This document shows positions 53,001 through 60,662 of a stretch of 64,000 bases of DNA, in pieces. The translations under genes were made by a program, and so were the position numbers. The notes under the pieces are model-generated. The model was not told the origin of the DNA and did not search any database. It saw only the letters and a program-made list of their open reading frames with translations. The DNA is taken from contig CAIMFJ010000004.1 in the NCBI GenBank assembly GCA_903840355.1, positions 124,001-188,000 on the forward strand, given 5' to 3'. This DNA comes from an uncultured Opitutia bacterium (GTDB lineage Bacteria; Verrucomicrobiota; Verrucomicrobiia; Opitutales; UBA953). How positions within the stretch are numbered: position 1 is the stretch's first letter; every line of letters begins with the position of its first letter.

Positions 53001-55184
53001 GAAGTTCTTCAATCCTATGCTGGCTCAACGATTAACATCGTTAACGGCACGTTGGCCGTGCGGGTGAATAATGGCATGTTGCTTTCGCCCACGGTCTTCA
53101 CGGCTCCTATTACCGGTTCTGCGGGTGCTGGGATTTTTGTGATGACGGGTTCAGGTGTCCTTAATGCGTCGGGTGTTAATAGCAGCGTGGCCTCGGCTGT
53201 CTTCTCGAGTTACCAAATTAATGGCGGCACGTTCATCGTCACGCCTAGCAACGGACAAATCTTGGGTGGTCGTACGATTGCCCTAAACGGCGGCGCACTC
53301 TCCATTCAACAAGACACTAACACGTCGAATTTAGCGGGTGCTAATCTTTCGGGTGCAAGCTCGACCAATCCCACGACGGTTAATGGCGTGAGCGGTGCGG
53401 GCGCCTTGGTGGTAAATAGCGGTATCGGCAGCCCCCTCATTCTTCAGAATAACGCGAACGTCCAATTAGGTACGGAATTGGCGCCTAATATCCCAGTTGG
53501 CGGATCTATCACCATTGATGCGACTTCCTACCTGCACGGTACGGGCGTGGTGGCTGGTAATTTAACCAATGCAGGTACCTTGGCTCCTGGTTACTCGCCT
53601 GGCGTGATGCAGGTGAATGGTAACTTTGTGAACTCGGGTTCGATGCAAATGGAAATCTCGGCTACCGCTCTTAACGGCAACTATAACGACAAGGTCGCGT
53701 TCACCGGTACGGCTGACTTGAATAACGGTGGCACGGGATCGATGACGCTGTTGCAGTATGGCGCGGCAACGCCTGCTTATGGTCAGCGTTTTGTCTTGTT
53801 CCAAAACGATGCGAATACGCCTGCGACCACGGTGGCGGGTAACTTTGTATCGGTTTTACCAGCCACTTCGATCTTCACCTCGGGTGCTAATCCCTTGCGC
53901 TACTTGTTGGCGATTCCTGTGGATGGTCCTAACGGCACCATTACGTCGACCGTTGCGGGCATGCCCGTCGTCGCGAGCCAGATTGCCGCTTACATTGTTC
54001 GTGCTCCTAATCAATACGCTCCCTTCCGCGGGCCGCGTGATTTGATTGCTAAAGTAGAAGCCATCACGGCGGTTAACCTCAACTTCGTTAACAACGGTGT
54101 TGATGGTGTTGCGGGGACTGCGGACGATGTTTATCAAGCAGCCCCTGCCTCGACCTTCACCTCTCTCGGTGCGACGTTGGCCTTGAAGAATGATGCGAAT
54201 CTGCAGGCAGCTCTGGATAACCTGACGCCCTATGCAGGCGCCCAAGCGGCGATTGCCTCGCTTGGTATCTTCCGTTCCGACATCGGTTACCTCGAACAGC
54301 GCTTAGAAACGCGTCGCTTCGATCGCCTCGGGACGGGCATTGCTCCCTCGGAATGGTTTGTTGATGCGACCGGTGCTTCGTTGTCGGCAACCACGCCTGC
54401 CTTATTACAAAGTTCTGTAAACACCTACGGTCTCTTGGGCGGTTACGCCGCGGACGTGGGTGAATCGGCGACCCAAGGTTTCACCCTGGAAACACAACAC
54501 ATGTCGGGCACGAGTTCTTCCACCAGTGCTCGCACCTCGGGTAATGTTTACTCGGCCAACTACTTCTTTGGTACGACCTTGTTTAATGATAAGGTCGCCT
54601 TCGATGTGGGGGCTGGTCTGAGTTCGTTCTCTGGTAGTGCGACGCGTGCTTCGGTGGTGACTCCGGGTACTTCCTTGGTGTCTTCGCCTTCGGCCTTCAC
54701 GGTCGGGGCTTGGGCACGCTTGGGTACGGTGTACGGTTCGAAGAGCTCGGGTAACTACGTGACGCCCTTCATCGGTGCGGAGTATTCCACGACGCATCTT
54801 TCGGGACTCAATGAATCCGGTGCCTCGGATGCTTTGTCGATTGCGAGTTCGTCGATTTCCCAAACGGCTTTCCGGGCGGGCTTTGGTTTACACCACTTGT
54901 GGGGTGAAGATGATGGCGGCTGGCGCTATCGCTTAGCTTCCGATTTTGGTTACCTCGCTCAAGGTTCGGGTAGCTCTGCCAACTTTACCTCCACGGGTAC
55001 GGCGAGCAGCTTCCCCACTGGGTATTCGACCTCGCTGAATGTTCTTCCTGGATCTGGGTTCTACGTGGCTCCTTCGTTTAACTTTGGACCTAACGAGAAC
55101 TCGACCTACTCCATTGGCCTTACCTATCAACAGGGTAACGGTAATGCGACTTCGTTGAACTTTAGCTACCGTCAGCGCTTCTAA
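47025..55184 (+). CDS. Giant autotransporter with repeated GPGIPAGT modules, copy 2
   Basis: This is the second type V protein, 2719 residues, 25 bases after copy 1 and probably cotranscribed. The signal peptide (MKLPRHLLILAATALATAPYASA) is likely cut after residue 23. It is paralogous to copy 1 over most of its length: RINFVHNLQAG in copy 1 matches RLNFVHNLYAG here, KTGAGSLTILN matches KTGAGTLTVLN, and YYGATVVNSGSLTVSGAN matches YYGATIIRPGGAL. About seven modules lie at residues 825-1326. The barrel domain is about residues 2410-2719 and ends in YRQRF. A MEISATALNGNYNDKVAFTG stretch precedes the barrel in both, in related form. The passenger function is unknown. Confidence 0.88.
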   Translation: MKLPRHLLILAATALATAPYASADVTVNYTSGSNPATLTSVNGGVNIYNLGAPGTTYPQPVQIQDALHQVKSLTVGDSTVLTINQSIGATTSAMFKSATDFTVAASQNNFTNAPLIVLTGGGQLEYDGFQGNSYYANNTYILESHSMPNDLYAQNGFSGIIDVQQGILQVAGHLNMWTNYGVANPNGFTAHMTGAGAVLVQGSSTLSFANTPKNVVNVGPSIGDNILGNPSSPLTFRLNFVHNLYAGSSANFIAGLAGTDVNTNLNVGTDSSYLLDIHIDPSIQGSIGGLSGAGRVYKTGAGSLTILNSSSLSGDVFLASGNTILADPNGLALRLASSVNLIGGGLGQSNLTYAQSGTNSGGTTEWRPAYLPASAGSPTLTISASQTIRNLQALFNEQAINMWDAGTGSGSTISVSPGMALTVVQDTNLDGYFSGSINGAQGKFIKSGTGNLALMGTSSTIGEIDVIQGSLISNVESLGYGSVVISGGGTLQLVQNNAATLRAQISGAAGSVLTVSPSATINNTLSGGTVTVGNTQLGVIDVYNQQLNFYGSLLVQNGVTLAFSYGQNNTFINASSITLSSGLSASSPGVYTSIVFDDTTQTVHNLSGDANTGINLGRGSISLVQSTATNYAGSISGAGNLLLSGGNAITLSGSNTYYGATVVNSGSLTVSGANGITNSSGLVLLSGATFTATTNQTVGALFGQAGSTINLAGGSLTIGKSLTQVNQLNTALTNFSGVSPDQYPAYYLQNTPTIATSVVSGLGGAYVLNIGSISGIRAGEYISASGLSPVSIVGGVSGGTVLNLASVTNLQVGESVSAIALTTTMTGGSSGQKVINLSSVSNLSVGDAVSGNAIPASSTITAVNTGTTLTVTSGTAGTSTLNLTTTGLGLVVGQAISGPGIPAGTVIIAINANSVTLSNNLTTAASTTANNYATSPAATINNNLIATALGTLTVATGVATNSIITNIINGANYSAVSGNAGQKVIRTINTSGLVIGQAISGPGIPAGSYITAINPNVSFTVSQNLTAAVSTTAGAYSTSSAVTLNNSLTALAAGTLAISTGISGTSIIASVNPATVTANYGPAGQNVLNLNSATGLVVGQGLVGTGVATGAVITAVTPGASITATGGAAGQNVITTGSTVGLTIGQQVFGPGIPAGTVITAIATNVNFTLSNSLTTAASTVAGIYVSSDAVTLSQPLVAAASGTLSVAYTPVGGAASQNILSLTSIAGIQVGQILSGAGIATGSLVTAVTAGATYTATGGAVGQKVITTANTAGLVVGQVITGPGIPAGTVITAIAPNTSFTVSQNLTTAASTAANVYISSPAVALSSVLSSSVSGSIYVAPSVTLNQTLNGLANGNLSIVPVSGMSMANTLGFLRGVLNEPATGTSPTPDAQILSYRGVITGTGGINITGQENVTLSGVSTYTGITHIASGTLQIEWNSISNTSGIQVDVAGTLVVDVPTGVTGTFVPPITGTGTFDKVGAGTLVINSANGWVAGPVNILGGTLQFNSGGLQNITGGVVNVSSGAFFNINNTTNVSWAGSILGSGTITKSGAGALTISGALSFSGTLDVQQGSVLAPSLPNAGGGVYGTVIVEANTTFTDTVAVGTTETFGGAITGAGNFVKAGTGALNLTSAQNMSGNFTVSAGSVTLGVNNVLANVAAVTLAPNTILSVGATAQGLSNVSGDVTSQIQASAGSNLTFTTSAGSTLTYSGQITGAPSITTSGSGTLNLLRDVGTGPYTANVIGTINVTSGTLIGDIDGFGGAALSVSAGAKIGFNNSTATPILYNGAISGNGTIVKTGTGVIDLSNGTNQASSYEVDAGTLIDTDNRVGAGLALANATVASGATLQLNLGTNALARTLGTQITGLSQNSAGTLDIESVGGGATRIVTLSAIPSLASITIGDNVALSTSMSAIVGVTGTANSSLNFGSGGNITVNQAIDTTFLGNVVSTGAFNLTFVGPGRASFLNPAFSTQVAANNSTLTVGTGVASGNLEVLQSYAGSTINIVNGTLAVRVNNGMLLSPTVFTAPITGSAGAGIFVMTGSGVLNASGVNSSVASAVFSSYQINGGTFIVTPSNGQILGGRTIALNGGALSIQQDTNTSNLAGANLSGASSTNPTTVNGVSGAGALVVNSGIGSPLILQNNANVQLGTELAPNIPVGGSITIDATSYLHGTGVVAGNLTNAGTLAPGYSPGVMQVNGNFVNSGSMQMEISATALNGNYNDKVAFTGTADLNNGGTGSMTLLQYGAATPAYGQRFVLFQNDANTPATTVAGNFVSVLPATSIFTSGANPLRYLLAIPVDGPNGTITSTVAGMPVVASQIAAYIVRAPNQYAPFRGPRDLIAKVEAITAVNLNFVNNGVDGVAGTADDVYQAAPASTFTSLGATLALKNDANLQAALDNLTPYAGAQAAIASLGIFRSDIGYLEQRLETRRFDRLGTGIAPSEWFVDATGASLSATTPALLQSSVNTYGLLGGYAADVGESATQGFTLETQHMSGTSSSTSARTSGNVYSANYFFGTTLFNDKVAFDVGAGLSSFSGSATRASVVTPGTSLVSSPSAFTVGAWARLGTVYGSKSSGNYVTPFIGAEYSTTHLSGLNESGASDALSIASSSISQTAFRAGFGLHHLWGEDDGGWRYRLASDFGYLAQGSGSSANFTSTGTASSFPTGYSTSLNVLPGSGFYVAPSFNFGPNENSTYSIGLTYQQGNGNATSLNFSYRQRF
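49497..50980 (+). repeat. Tandem cluster of about seven GPGIPAGT modules, autotransporter 2
   Basis: Modules begin near 49497 (partial), 49632, 49950, 50250 (partial), 50386, 50647 (partial) and 50786. Complete copies carry GQ, SGLVIGQ/VVGQ, ISGPGIPAG and LSNNLT or VSQNLT. Full and partial copies alternate, unlike the arrangement in autotransporter 1. The partial copies stop after the VITAV strand. The same alternation at several places suggests that a two-module unit was duplicated. Confidence 0.75.
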
Positions 55185-55208
55185 ACCAGCGTCCGAGGCT
55201 CAAAAACG

Positions 55209-55239
55209 AGGCGATAAACCCCAGGTTATCGCCTTTTTT
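55209..55239 (+). terminator. Rho-independent terminator after the autotransporter operon
   Basis: The stem AGGCGATAA (55209-55217) pairs perfectly with TTATCGCCT (55226-55234). The stem can be extended by two pairs with a bulged A, and is followed by an unbroken T-tract (55234-55239). It begins 25 bases after the stop of the second autotransporter. This is the clearest intrinsic terminator in the window. Confidence 0.9.
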
Positions 55240-55304
55240 ACGGTTTAGTCCTAAAAACTTGACCCAATCGGTCTTCTGTCGCTACTTTCCGCCCTTCACC
55301 GACC

Positions 55305-55382
55305 GCCCCCTTCGTCTAGCCCGGTCCAGGACACCTCGTTTTCACTGAGGTAACTGGGGTTCGAATCCCCAAGGGGGCGCCA
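55305..55382 (+). tRNA. tRNA-Glu (anticodon TTC)
   Basis: The acceptor stem GCCCCCT pairs with AGGGGGC. The anticodon stem-loop CCTCG-TTTTCAC-TGAGG puts TTC at positions 34-36, and the T-arm contains GGTTCGAATCC. The discriminator is G and the CCA is encoded at 55380-55382. It lies between the autotransporter terminator and the convergent Gfo/Idh gene. Confidence 0.95.
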
Positions 55383-55390
55383 GGTGAAAG

Positions 55391-56659
55391 TTAAGAATCG
55401 AGACTCACCGCTCGGCCTTCGCGACGCGACTTTTCCGCGGCGAAAGCCATCAGGTGGCTTTGCAGTGAAGTGTCTAAGGATGTGTGCATGGCCTTGGGGT
55501 CCGCACAGGTTAGGTCGCGGTGTAAGGTTTGCATGAGGCCATAATCGCCGCCGCCGTGTCCCGCATAGCCGGCGGTGGGGGCTTTAACGGTGATCTTGCG
55601 TGGGGCCGCCTCATGGCCGTGTGGAGTCACCACTAAATCGCAATCAAGGTGCTTTTTAACAAAGGCCCCACCGCGCAAAATTCCGCGGGTACCAAAAATT
55701 TCTAACTGCCGACCTTCATCAAAGGCGGTCATGGTAAAGGTAGCCGTCACGTCGCCCGTAAACTTCAAAGCCACGACTTGGTGGTCGACGACATCGTTGT
55801 CACAGCGATAGGCACAACGCCCCCAGGGGCTGGTTTTTAACCAAGTAAAAATTTCGGCATCGTCGGCTATTTTCGCACGGTCATACACCATCGCTAACCA
55901 GCGGCGCCCTTCCGGAAGAGCGTAACGATGGGCATCGTATAAACAGTCTTTCGCGGCGGGACAACCATCAGTGCAGCGTGCGGGAGCTCCTGCAGGGGCT
56001 TTGGCTGCGGTGAATTGCGTGAGCGCACCGTAAGAAGACACCGATAAACAGGGACGATTAATTAACCACGCAAGTAAGTCTAAGTCGTGACAACTCTTGG
56101 CTAAGAGCATCGGGGAGGACTTGGCTTCGACGCTCCAGTGTCCGCGCACGAAAGAGTGGGCTTGGTGCCAAGGTTGCACCCCTTCGATGAAATTAGCCGA
56201 AACGATATCACCGATTTCACCTTGGCGGATGATTTCAGCTACTTGATTATAGAAGGGAGTGTAGCGCAAAACGTGACACACCACCACGCGACGGCCCAAT
56301 TTTTGAGCGGCAGCTTGGACGGCCAAGGTGTCGTCTAGGCGATGGGCAATTGGTTTTTCTAAAAGTAAATCGCAGCCGAGTTCCATCGCGCGAATGGCAT
56401 GCGCCCGGTGCTGGGCGTCTTGGGTGGCGATGACTACCACGTCGGCTAACTTGCCCGCGGCGAACATGGCTTCCGCGGAGTCGAACGACCGGAAATGCGC
56501 ACAGGATTTTTCACCTAGCTTTCGTACCACGTCTAAACGATCGGTCACGGGGTCTGCGGCGGCCACGAGTTGATAGTGCTCCGGCATTTCGGCGGCGATG
56601 CTTGCGTAGGTGCGTGCCCGGGAGCCACAACCACAGAATGCCAAGGTCAGTCGACGCAT
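55391..56659 (-). CDS. Gfo/Idh/MocA-family oxidoreductase
   Basis: The 422-residue NAD(P)-dependent dehydrogenase starts with LTLAFCGCGSRARTYASIA (Rossmann GxGxxxR), then VAAADPVTDRLD. LLLEKPIAHRLDD is the catalytic EKP motif, and DLDLLAWLINRPC has the conserved HDxD-type segment (SCHDLDLLAWL). The C-terminal half is the beta-sheet domain, which includes a small cysteine-containing insert (ARCTDGCPAAKDCLYDAHRYA). Many verrucomicrobial relatives act on sugars or inositols. The substrate is unknown. It is transcribed toward tRNA-Glu and is divergent from the MarR/GbsR-like regulator. Confidence 0.85.
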   Translation of the reverse strand: MRRLTLAFCGCGSRARTYASIAAEMPEHYQLVAAADPVTDRLDVVRKLGEKSCAHFRSFDSAEAMFAAGKLADVVVIATQDAQHRAHAIRAMELGCDLLLEKPIAHRLDDTLAVQAAAQKLGRRVVVCHVLRYTPFYNQVAEIIRQGEIGDIVSANFIEGVQPWHQAHSFVRGHWSVEAKSSPMLLAKSCHDLDLLAWLINRPCLSVSSYGALTQFTAAKAPAGAPARCTDGCPAAKDCLYDAHRYALPEGRRWLAMVYDRAKIADDAEIFTWLKTSPWGRCAYRCDNDVVDHQVVALKFTGDVTATFTMTAFDEGRQLEIFGTRGILRGGAFVKKHLDCDLVVTPHGHEAAPRKITVKAPTAGYAGHGGGDYGLMQTLHRDLTCADPKAMHTSLDTSLQSHLMAFAAEKSRREGRAVSLDS

Positions 56660-56750
56660 GGGTTCAGGTAACGCATTTCCCCCTGGGCTGGCAAGGGAGG
56701 GGAGGGGCTCCGACCTTACCTTAGATTTAAGGAATAATACCGCTTGTCAT

Positions 56751-56770
56751 GGTTCAAAAAATATTGAAAC
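56751..56770 (+). promoter_or_regulatory. Imperfect palindrome upstream of the GbsR/MarR-like regulator
   Basis: The sequence GGTTCAA-AAAATA-TTGAAAC forms an inverted repeat of seven bases with one G-T mismatch, centred about 34 bases before the regulator start at 56795. Such a site in front of a winged-helix regulator may be an autoregulatory operator shared with the divergent oxidoreductase. This is inference from position only. Confidence 0.35.
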
Positions 56771-56794
56771 TTAGAACTCAGGCTTACCCCCTCC

Positions 56795-57319
56795 ATGAAA
56801 CTCCCCTCGGAAAAGGCTGCTTCGCGGCGCAAAAAAAGGGCCACTTTTGATCCGCTGTCACCGTATGAATTGGAGTTGGCAGACTTTTTTGTGAGAATGG
56901 CTGGTATTATCGGTGTATCTCCTTCGGTGGCAGAGATTTATGCATTACTCTATGCTTCGCCTAAGGCGCTCAGTTTTGATGAAATCCAGGGGCGCTTGGG
57001 AATTAGCAAAGGTTCTGTCAGTCAAGGACTTAAGTTCTTACGTGGGCATGAAATGATCTTGTCGACTAAGGACAAAGGGAGCCGCCGGGAGAAGTGGCAG
57101 CCTACGCCCTCGCTCGCGGCCTCGATTGTGACCTTGCTACGCAACCAGGTTGTACCAGCTCTCGAGTTCTCGGCCCCGTCTCTGGAACGGGTCTTGAACC
57201 AAGCCGAGACCGTACACGCCTCTCCTGAGGTGCTCGAACGCCTTCGGAAACTGAAGCACTGGAATAGCCGAGCACTGGAACTCTTCCCGCTGCTCTTTCC
57301 AAGCGCTCCGAAGGCTTAG
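56795..57319 (+). CDS. GbsR/MarR-like winged-helix transcriptional regulator
   Basis: The 174-residue protein has a basic N-terminus (SRRKKRATFDPL) and then a winged helix. The helices are visible as YELELADFFVRMAGIIGVSPSVAEIYALLYASPKALSF, the recognition part as DEIQGRLGISKGSVSQGLKFLRGHEMI, and the wing as STKDKGSRREKW. The C-terminal part is helical and may dimerise. This pattern is that of the GbsR family. It begins the surface-polysaccharide block, 141 bases before the cytidylyltransferase gene, and might control it (inference). The target genes are unknown. Confidence 0.78.
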   Translation: MKLPSEKAASRRKKRATFDPLSPYELELADFFVRMAGIIGVSPSVAEIYALLYASPKALSFDEIQGRLGISKGSVSQGLKFLRGHEMILSTKDKGSRREKWQPTPSLAASIVTLLRNQVVPALEFSAPSLERVLNQAETVHASPEVLERLRKLKHWNSRALELFPLLFPSAPKA

Positions 57320-57460
57320 TTTTTGGTCAGGGCAACCTGACTGACAGTCTATTACTCGCACGTGCCGGCGCCACCCGCCTCCACGTGCGGTAGCCTGCCC
57401 GAGTCTTGCCAAAAAGTAAGATTATATCGCACTCAACCTTCACCGAAATACTTTTTCCTC

Positions 57461-57901
57461 ATGCGCATCGCCATCACGAGCGGCTACTTCGACCCGATTC
57501 ACCGCGGTCATTTAGAATTACTCGAGCTCTCCCGAGCGCAGGGCCACGCCCTTTGGGTCATCGTTAATAATGACCAACAGGCAGCCCTTAAAAAAGGAAA
57601 AGCCTTTATCGACCAGCAAACGCGTCTCGCCGTGGTGCAAGCTTTGCGAGTGGTCGACCGGGCGGTCTTGGCGACTGATCAAGATGGTTCCGTGTGCGAA
57701 ACCTTAGGCCAACTTATTCGCGAAGCCAAGGCTCATGGCCACGATGCGGTCTTCTGCAAAGGCGGCGACCGTAACTCGGGAAATATTCCTGAAATGGTCG
57801 TGCTGAAAAAAGAAGGAGCGATGCTAGTCGAAGGCCTTGGAGCCAAGATTGACAGCAGTTCGCGTATTATCGCCCAAGCTAAAACTTCTCCTACCAACTA
57901 A
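57461..57901 (+). CDS. Cytidylyltransferase-like nucleotidyltransferase (HxGH superfamily)
   Basis: I chose the ATG at 57461, giving 146 residues with the motif TSGYFDPIHRGHLELLELSRAQG (HRGH); the longer upstream frame has no similarity. Later segments VIVNNDQQAALKKGKAFI and IDSSSRIIAQ (containing the SSSxI nucleotide-contact pattern) fit the RfaE-C/TagD group. Such enzymes activate sugars or alcohol phosphates with CTP or ATP. A heptose- or glycerol-phosphate substrate is plausible in this LPS-related neighbourhood. It is followed by gmd after 6 bases. Confidence 0.75.
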   Translation: MRIAITSGYFDPIHRGHLELLELSRAQGHALWVIVNNDQQAALKKGKAFIDQQTRLAVVQALRVVDRAVLATDQDGSVCETLGQLIREAKAHGHDAVFCKGGDRNSGNIPEMVVLKKEGAMLVEGLGAKIDSSSRIIAQAKTSPTN

Positions 57902-57907
57902 TTTTAC

Positions 57908-58969
57908 ATGAAAAAGCGTGCCCTCATCACTGGTATCACCGGACAAGATGGCTCTTACCTCGCCGAGTTTCTGCTTGGGAAGGGTTATGAAGTCCATGGT
58001 GTCATGCGTCGTTCTTCGAGTTTTAACACCGAACGCATCGAGCATCTCTACATGGATGACCTCGTGCGTGATATTCGGATTAAGAAAATTAACCTGCACT
58101 ACGGTGACTTAAGCGATAGCACGAACCTGATTCGGATTATCAGCGAAGTGCAGCCCGATGAGATTTATAATCTCGGGGCCATGTCGCACGTGAAGGTGTC
58201 CTTTGATGTGCCCGAGTACACTGCCGATACGGACGGGATTGGGACGCTGCGTTTATTAGAAGCGATTCGCTTGCTTAAAATGGAGAAGAAGGTGCGCATC
58301 TACCAAGCCTCGACGTCGGAGTTATTCGGCAAGGTAGTAGAAGTGCCCCAATCCGAGACGACACCCTTTTACCCACGTAGTCCCTATGGTGTCGCTAAAA
58401 TCTACGCTTACTGGATTACGCGTAATTATCGCGAAGCCTACGGTATCTTTGCGAGTAACGGGATTTTATTTAATCACGAATCCGAACGCCGGGGCGAAAC
58501 TTTTGTCACCCGTAAAATCAGCCTGGCCGTGGCCAACATCGTCCACGGTCGCCAAGATTGCCTTTTCTTGGGTAACCTCTCGGCCCAGCGCGACTGGGGT
58601 TATGCCCCAGATTTCGTGCAATGCATGTGGCTGATCCTGCAACACCATCAGCCTGATGATTTCGTCATCGCGACAGGGAAGATGTATAGCGTCCGTGAAT
58701 TTTGCACCCATGCCTTTCGCCGGGCGGGGATTGAATTAACCTGGAAGGGCGAAGGGGTAGAGGAAAAGGGTATCGATCCGAAGACGGGCCGTACGCTCGT
58801 TGCGGTCGATCCTCGTTATTTCCGTCCAACGGAAGTCGAACAGTTGCTCGGCAACCCCGCCAAAGCCGTGCGTGAGTTAGGTTGGAATCCACAACAAACT
58901 TCGTTTGTGCAGTTGGTGGAAAAGATGGTCGACAGTGATTTGCGTAAAGTCGGCCAATCCCAGCGTTAA
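57908..58969 (+). CDS. gmd: GDP-mannose 4,6-dehydratase
   Basis: The 353-residue SDR enzyme converts GDP-mannose to GDP-4-keto-6-deoxymannose. [19 protein letters not shown] is the NADP motif, [19 protein letters not shown] a hallmark Gmd segment, [10 protein letters not shown] supplies the catalytic Ser/Thr, and [15 protein letters not shown] contains the YxxxK pair. [15 protein letters not shown] is the substrate-binding region. It is followed 2 bases later by fcl, so the two make GDP-L-fucose together. Confidence 0.96.
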   Translation: MKKRALITGITGQDGSYLAEFLLGKGYEVHGVMRRSSSFNTERIEHLYMDDLVRDIRIKKINLHYGDLSDSTNLIRIISEVQPDEIYNLGAMSHVKVSFDVPEYTADTDGIGTLRLLEAIRLLKMEKKVRIYQASTSELFGKVVEVPQSETTPFYPRSPYGVAKIYAYWITRNYREAYGIFASNGILFNHESERRGETFVTRKISLAVANIVHGRQDCLFLGNLSAQRDWGYAPDFVQCMWLILQHHQPDDFVIATGKMYSVREFCTHAFRRAGIELTWKGEGVEEKGIDPKTGRTLVAVDPRYFRPTEVEQLLGNPAKAVRELGWNPQQTSFVQLVEKMVDSDLRKVGQSQR

Positions 58970-58971
58970 GC

Positions 58972-59913
58972 ATGGAACGTCACGCAAAGATTTACGTCGC
59001 GGGTCATCGGGGCATGGTGGGTTCGGCTTTGCTGCGAGCTCTTCAGGCTGCGGGCTACCAAAATTTAATCACCCGCACCTCGCAGGAATTAAATTTATGC
59101 GACAGTGCTGCGGTCCAGGCGTTTTATCAGGCGACGCAGCCAGATTACGTTTTTATGGCCGCCGCCCGCGTGGGGGGGATTCGCCATAATGCGACCGCGC
59201 CCTACAATTTCCTGTACGAGAATTTGATGATGGCCGCCAATGTGATTGAGGGCGCTCGGCTCCAGGGCGTGAAGAAACTTTTGTTCCTAGGCTCAAGTTG
59301 CATTTACCCCAAATTCGCTCCGCAACCGATTGCTGAGTCCGCTTTGTTAACCGGTCCGTTGGAAGCCACGAATGAAGCTTATGCAGTGGCCAAGATTGCC
59401 GGGATTAAGCTCTGCACGTTTGCCCGCCAACAATACGGCTGCGATTTTATCAGTGCGATGCCCTGTAACCTTTACGGGTTGGGCGATAACTTTTCGCTTT
59501 TAAACTCCCACGTGCTGCCAGCCTTAATTCGCAAGATGCACGAAGCTAAATTGCGCGGCGATCCAGTGCTAGAACTTTGGGGCACTGGTAAGCCCTTGCG
59601 TGAGTTCTTGCACGCCGATGATGTGGCCCAAGCGTGTTTGATGCTAATGGATAAGTACTCGGCTCCAGAGCATATTAATATCGGCTCAGGTGAGGAAATC
59701 TCCATCGCAGACTTAGCTAAGCTGATTGCGCAAATCACGGGGTATCAGGGGGAGCTACGCTTTAATCCAGTAATGCCAGATGGCACGCCACGCAAACTGA
59801 TGGATGTGAGCCGCATTCGCTCCCTGGGTTGGAAGCCAAGCCTCTCGCTCGCCGAAGGCATCCGCGGAGTTTACGCTTGGTATCTCACTCACGAAACCAG
59901 CCTTCGCCAATAA
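58972..59913 (+). CDS. fcl: GDP-L-fucose synthase
   Basis: This is a 313-residue bifunctional epimerase/reductase. The N-terminal KIYVAGHRGMVGSALLRAL is the NADP-binding loop. The segment containing VGGIRHN, SSCIYPKFAPQPI (catalytic Ser/Cys region) and TNEAYAVAKIAGIKLC (YxxxK) follow the family order. It acts on the product of Gmd. The ATG follows the gmd stop by 2 bases. Its output would go to fucosylated LPS or surface glycans. Confidence 0.96.
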   Translation: MERHAKIYVAGHRGMVGSALLRALQAAGYQNLITRTSQELNLCDSAAVQAFYQATQPDYVFMAAARVGGIRHNATAPYNFLYENLMMAANVIEGARLQGVKKLLFLGSSCIYPKFAPQPIAESALLTGPLEATNEAYAVAKIAGIKLCTFARQQYGCDFISAMPCNLYGLGDNFSLLNSHVLPALIRKMHEAKLRGDPVLELWGTGKPLREFLHADDVAQACLMLMDKYSAPEHINIGSGEEISIADLAKLIAQITGYQGELRFNPVMPDGTPRKLMDVSRIRSLGWKPSLSLAEGIRGVYAWYLTHETSLRQ

Positions 59914-59924
59914 GTGAACGTTCT

Positions 59925-60653
59925 ATGATCACGCTTTGTATTCCCGCTCGTTTAGGTTCCACTCGTTTACCTCGTAAAGTCCTTTTGGACTTAGGGGGCA
60001 AGCCCGTGATGCAGCATGTCTGGGAACGTGCCCGGCAAGTAAAACAGGCTAATCGCATCGTCATTCTCACCGATGCCGAAGAGGTCGCCCAAGTCGCCCG
60101 CAGTTTTGGAGCAGAGATTTTGATGACTTCTCCTGATTGCCCTTCGGGTACGGCCCGTATGGCGAGCGTGTTGCCGCAGCTTCCCGGAGAATTCTTTCTA
60201 AACATCCAAGGCGACGAACCGTTTATTGCCCCAAGTTTATTGGATGATCTAATTTCGCGATGGAAAGAAACGAAGTGCGCCTTGGTCACGGCGGTCTCGA
60301 AGATTAATTCAACGGAACGTCTCTTAGCCACGAGTGTGGTAAAAGTTGTGCGAGCGGAAAACGGCACGACGCTTTACTTTTCGCGTAGTCCGATTCCACA
60401 CCTTCGTGGCGTGGATTATAGCGAGTGGGTCCAGAAGCACACTTATTGGTCTCACCTCGGAGTATATGGCTATGATCGTGCAACGTTAGCGGGTTATGCT
60501 AAGTTACAACCCACGGTTTTAGAAACCATCGAGTCCCTGGAGCAGTTGCGCTTTCTCGCCCACGGCCAAACTTTCCAAACGGTAGTTACGGATTATCATC
60601 CAGTGGCTATTGACACGCCGGCTGATTTAGAGGCGGCCCGAAAACTCCTTTAA
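59925..60653 (+). CDS. kdsB: 3-deoxy-manno-octulosonate cytidylyltransferase
   Basis: I chose the ATG at 59925, giving 242 residues beginning MITLCIPARLGSTRLPRKV, the signature of KdsB; the frame is open 32 codons further upstream inside fcl. FFLNIQGDEPFI and FSRSPIPHLRG are the CTP- and Kdo-binding blocks, and HLGVYGYDRATL, TVLETIESLEQLRFL and AIDTPADLEAARKLL complete the family pattern. It activates Kdo as CMP-Kdo for lipid A assembly. Confidence 0.95.
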   Translation: MITLCIPARLGSTRLPRKVLLDLGGKPVMQHVWERARQVKQANRIVILTDAEEVAQVARSFGAEILMTSPDCPSGTARMASVLPQLPGEFFLNIQGDEPFIAPSLLDDLISRWKETKCALVTAVSKINSTERLLATSVVKVVRAENGTTLYFSRSPIPHLRGVDYSEWVQKHTYWSHLGVYGYDRATLAGYAKLQPTVLETIESLEQLRFLAHGQTFQTVVTDYHPVAIDTPADLEAARKLL

Positions 60654-60662
60654 TTTCTTTTT

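Noticed and set aside
37814-55184. Many 60-150-codon frames on the minus strand inside the autotransporter genes
   Set aside because: Low-complexity sense sequence leaves long antisense frames by chance. None has a recognisable domain, a plausible start context or conserved composition.
57362-57460. N-terminal extension of the cytidylyltransferase gene
   Set aside because: The nucleotidyltransferase fold begins at MRIAITSGYFDP; the upstream residues are cysteine- and proline-rich leader-like sequence.
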